This document shows, piece after piece, positions 61,559 through 64,000 of a stretch of 64,000 bases of DNA. Within the stretch, counting starts at the first letter, position 1, and each line of letters opens with the position of its first letter. The notes under the pieces were generated by a model. That model did not search any database, was not told where the DNA came from, and saw nothing but the letters and a program-made list of their open reading frames with translations. Origin of the DNA: Actinoplanes sp. KI2. GTDB taxonomy: Bacteria > Actinomycetota > Actinomycetes > Mycobacteriales > Micromonosporaceae. The stretch is from assembly GCF_025630775.1 (NCBI RefSeq), contig NZ_JAOSZE010000026.1, positions 94,565 to 158,564 of the forward strand. The letters are read 5' to 3'. Made by a program: the position numbers and the translations under genes.

Positions 61559-62392
61559 TCATGCCGCCGGACGGGCGAGGCCGGTCGACCGAAGATCCGA
61601 CCGACGAGCATCCTCGATCTGCGAACCGGTCAGGACGCCGTCGGCGACCAGCACGGAGACAGTCCGGGCCAGCGGCGCCCCCGGCTCGATCGCGAGCACC
61701 TCGTCGAAGGCCAGGGCCGCGCAGACGCCGACGTACTCCTCGGTGCGGACGAACCAGCGGTCGGCGCCGGCCAGCCCCTCGAAGACCAGGGTGTAACGGT
61801 CGGCCACGGTGACGGCCAGCCACCGGTCGGCCGTGCCGTGCGGCGCGTCCGTGGTGGCACCGAACGCCTTGGCCGGCCCGGGAGTCGCACGCCAGAAGAA
61901 GCCGCCGTAGCCGGCCTGGCCCGGGCGGCCGTGGGTGGCCGGGCTGCCGAGCGTCACCGGGGCATCGCCGGGGGCGCTCAACGCGTACGCGAAAGAAAGT
62001 CGCCAACCGTGCGGCGCGGCAGTGGCCGTCACCGTCCGTTGCTCGCGCAGGACCACCTCACCGTCGGCCGTGCACCAGTCCAGCCGGGCCGTGAAGCCGT
62101 CGTCCACCGGGGACGACGAGGTGTGGACGATCCGGCCGTGGTCGTCGAGCCAGACGTAGCCCCGGTCGCGGACGAAGGTGCGGCCGCCCCAGAAGTTGCG
62201 GCCGGCCACGTCGGCCATCGTCACCGAGGTGCCCAGGTGCCAGGGGTGGTCGTAGCAGAGCGCGTCGGTGACCGCCACCCCGGTGAGGGTGCGGACCGGG
62301 TGCAGGTAGGGCCGCGGCGCCAGCCGGATGTCCAGCGACGGCGACTCGACGTAGGTGGCGACCGCTTTCCCGGCCACGCGAAGTGTGGTCAT
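61559..62392 (-). CDS. PmoA-like protein (DUF6807)
   Basis: 277 residues of the family annotated PmoA or DUF6807, despite no relation to methane oxidation. Typical segments are RPYLHPVRTLTGVAVTDA near 28, DHPWHLGTSVTMADVAGRNFWGG near 48 and GYGGFFWRA near 165. It is probably a beta-sandwich enzyme in sugar catabolism. Coupled by ATGA to the upstream isomerase gene; it is last in the leftward operon. Confidence 0.85.
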   Translation of the reverse strand: MTTLRVAGKAVATYVESPSLDIRLAPRPYLHPVRTLTGVAVTDALCYDHPWHLGTSVTMADVAGRNFWGGRTFVRDRGYVWLDDHGRIVHTSSSPVDDGFTARLDWCTADGEVVLREQRTVTATAAPHGWRLSFAYALSAPGDAPVTLGSPATHGRPGQAGYGGFFWRATPGPAKAFGATTDAPHGTADRWLAVTVADRYTLVFEGLAGADRWFVRTEEYVGVCAALAFDEVLAIEPGAPLARTVSVLVADGVLTGSQIEDARRSDLRSTGLARPAA

Positions 62393-63192
62393 GACGCGAA
62401 GGCCCGATAGCCGGCGTACGCCTCGGCCAGCACCTCGGCGCCGGGGCGGGACCAGACGTCCTCGTGGAAGACCTCGACCTCGACCCAGCCCCGGTAGCCG
62501 GCGTCGTGCACGGCCGCCGAGAAGCGGCGCATGTCGACGCAGCCGGTCCCCGGCAGCCCCCGGCCGAGCAGCACGCCCTCGGGCAGCGGGGTGATCCAGT
62601 CGGCGAGCTGGAAGGCGGCGATGCGGCCCTGCCGGCCGGCCTCGGCGATCTGCCGCCAGACCTGGTCGTCCCACCACAGGTGGTACGTGTCGAGGCAGAC
62701 GCCGACCGCGTCGGCCGGGTAGGGCGCCGCGATCGCCAGGGCCTGGCCGAGCGTGGCCACCACGCAGCGGTCCGAGCAGAACATCGGGTGCAGCGGTTCG
62801 ATCGCGAGCCGCACCCCGGCCGCCCGCGCGTCGGGGACCAGGGCGCCGATCGCGTCGCCGATGTGCCGGCGGGCGCCGTCGATGTCCCGGGACTTGCCGG
62901 GCAGGCCGCCGCTGACCAGCACCAGCGTGTCGGTGCCGAGGGTGGCCGCCTCCTCGATCGCGCGGCGGTTGTCGTCGTACCAGTCCTGCTCGTGGAAGAA
63001 CCCGCCGCGGCACAGCGAGGACACCGTCAGGCCGGCGTCGCGGACCAGGGCGGCGGCCTTGTCCAGGCCGTACTCGGCGACCTCTTCCCGCCACAGGCCG
63101 ACCGCGGGTACGCCCGCGGCGGTGCAGCCGGCGACCAGGTCGGCGAGGGGCCAGCGCTTGGTGGTGGCCTGGTTGAGCGAGAAACGGTTCAT
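62389..63192 (-). CDS. Sugar phosphate isomerase/epimerase family protein
   Basis: 267 residues, TIM barrel of the xylose-isomerase-like superfamily. Metal-ligand segments: VRLAIEPLHPMF near 143 (Glu, His), VGVCLDTYHLWWDD near 178 (Asp, His) and AAFQLADWITP near 207, with WVEVEVFHEDVW near 237 (Glu). It probably isomerises a keto-sugar or inosose. ATG 63192 shares one base with the upstream stop (TGATG); the stop overlaps the next ATG. Confidence 0.87.
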   Translation of the reverse strand: MNRFSLNQATTKRWPLADLVAGCTAAGVPAVGLWREEVAEYGLDKAAALVRDAGLTVSSLCRGGFFHEQDWYDDNRRAIEEAATLGTDTLVLVSGGLPGKSRDIDGARRHIGDAIGALVPDARAAGVRLAIEPLHPMFCSDRCVVATLGQALAIAAPYPADAVGVCLDTYHLWWDDQVWRQIAEAGRQGRIAAFQLADWITPLPEGVLLGRGLPGTGCVDMRRFSAAVHDAGYRGWVEVEVFHEDVWSRPGAEVLAEAYAGYRAFAS

Positions 63193-64000
63193 CAAAGTCC
63201 TACCGTCGTGAGCCAGGCCCGAGCGCGGGTAGTGGCAAGGTCGGCGTCGGGGAGGATCCCGGCTTGATCGGCGAGGCGCATCAGCTCGAGCAGGTGGCGA
63301 GGGGAGCGGCCGGCCTGGGCGCCGCCGACCATGGTCAGATGGTCCTGGTGGCCGGCGAGCCAGTTCAGGAAGACGATGCCAGTTTTGTAGTGGTATGTCG
63401 GCGAGGCGAACAGATGCCGGGCGAGGGGCAGCGTCGCATCCATAATCCGGTCATACGAGGAAATATCGCCCGCATCCAGAGAGCGCAGCGCAGCGGCAGC
63501 CGGCGGAGCGATCACGGCCAGGACCCCGAGCAGCGCCTCCGAGTGGCCGACCTCGTCCCCGCGGATCAGGGACAGGTAGTTGAAATCGTCGCCGGTGTAC
63601 ATGCGGACCCCGGCCGGCAGCGCCCGCCGCATGGCGATCTCGCGCGACGCGTCCAGCAGGGACATCTTGATCCCGTCGACCTTGGCGGCATGCGCGGCGA
63701 TGATCTCCAGGACCACGTCGTCCCCGCCCCAGTAGCCGGCCAGCGCGGGGTCGAAGGCCTCCCCCAGCCAGTGCAGCAGGACCTTGCCGTCGGCCTGCTC
63801 GATCAGCTCGCCGTAGACGCGCCGGTAGTCGTCCGGGCCGGTGGCCGCCGCCGCGAGGTGCCGGGAGCACATCAGCACCGGCCGGGCGCCGGCTTCCTGC
63901 ACGTCGGCCAGCTGTTCCGCGTACGCCTTGCGGATGTCGTCGATCGTGGCGGGACCGGCGGGCAGCTGGTCGGGGGCCGGGCCCCCCCCCGACGGGGCCC
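63192..64000 (-). CDS. DUF993 dihydrodipicolinate-synthase-like protein, 5' truncated
   Basis: About 269 residues are visible; the N-terminal part is beyond the window. It matches DUF993, a TIM-barrel family related to class I aldolases: GKVLLHWLGEAFDPALAGYWGG, VDGIKMSLLDASREIAMRRA (candidate Schiff-base Lys in GIKMS) and YTGDDFNYLSLIRGDE. It may cleave or condense a keto acid made by the neighbouring isomerase. The frame is open to the edge; the last 30 bases have a run of nine C and may be unreliable. Confidence 0.85.
   Translation of the reverse strand, partial: APSGGGPAPDQLPAGPATIDDIRKAYAEQLADVQEAGARPVLMCSRHLAAAATGPDDYRRVYGELIEQADGKVLLHWLGEAFDPALAGYWGGDDVVLEIIAAHAAKVDGIKMSLLDASREIAMRRALPAGVRMYTGDDFNYLSLIRGDEVGHSEALLGVLAVIAPPAAAALRSLDAGDISSYDRIMDATLPLARHLFASPTYHYKTGIVFLNWLAGHQDHLTMVGGAQAGRSPRHLLELMRLADQAGILPDADLATTRARAWLTTVGL

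Overview
The window is a 64 kb piece of a very GC-rich actinobacterial chromosome. High G/C at third codon positions, many GTG starts, 4-base ATGA/GTGA gene overlaps, several apparently leaderless genes and families such as TIGR03089-type and DUF993 proteins point to an actinomycete. A Micromonosporaceae (Actinoplanes-like) origin is my inference; no rRNA or tRNA gene is present to test it, and I see no phage, transposon or CRISPR. Both edges cut genes: a ureohydrolase on the left and a DUF993 protein on the right.

Left third (1-28 kb), mixed housekeeping and accessory genes: a ureohydrolase and TetR regulator; a reverse-strand operon of a carboxymuconolactone-decarboxylase-like protein, a small membrane protein and a membrane-anchored multicopper oxidase; a NarL-type two-component system coupled to an M20 peptidase; a single-domain response regulator; a carbohydrate/surface group (beta-propeller glycosidase-like protein, sulfotransferase, two family 2 glycosyltransferases); a P-loop kinase and a metallophosphoesterase; a membrane-tethered Hsp70-like protein; and a resistance-like stretch with an APH(6)-family kinase, a four-domain fused ABC exporter whose second ATP site is degenerate, and a TetR/FAD-monooxygenase pair. 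An HtrA-type protease and several small genes follow.

Middle (28-40 kb): a complete-looking phenylacetate degradation locus. paaN-ECH-paaH-paaA-paaB-paaC-paaD-paaE-PHP run leftwards as one tightly coupled operon. paaI-paaR-paaK run rightwards, and a TetR-type palindrome lies between the two divergent units. No paaJ-type thiolase is in the window. A GH3 lipoprotein follows paaK.

Right third (41-64 kb): sugar catabolism. A LacI regulator and palindromic operator face a Gfo/Idh oxidoreductase and a sugar isomerase. After a frameshifted short-chain dehydrogenase and a serine hydrolase comes a LacI/sugar-ABC operon (regulator, lipoprotein, two permeases, DUF624 protein) divergent from an operon of Gfo/Idh, glucuronate isomerase, L-fuconate-dehydratase-like protein, fructuronate-reductase-like protein and a second Gfo/Idh. 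These look like uptake and breakdown of a uronate- or deoxysugar-acid-containing substrate. A MASE1/PAS histidine kinase and a third sugar operon (DUF993, isomerase, PmoA-like DUF6807) close the window.

The most unusual theme is repeat structure at gene junctions. Short tandem duplications of stop/start junctions have produced tiny, translationally coupled ORFs: two copies of MRPHDTEER between the sugar permeases, and MTIPVARPTVAVTFDE between paaE and the PHP gene. Each joins the start of the downstream gene to the end of the upstream gene. A possible third lies at 57.6 kb. GC-rich minisatellites (units of 14-42 bp) fill many intergenic gaps and have entered coding sequence in paaA, paaC, the ureohydrolase tail and the Hsp70 linker.
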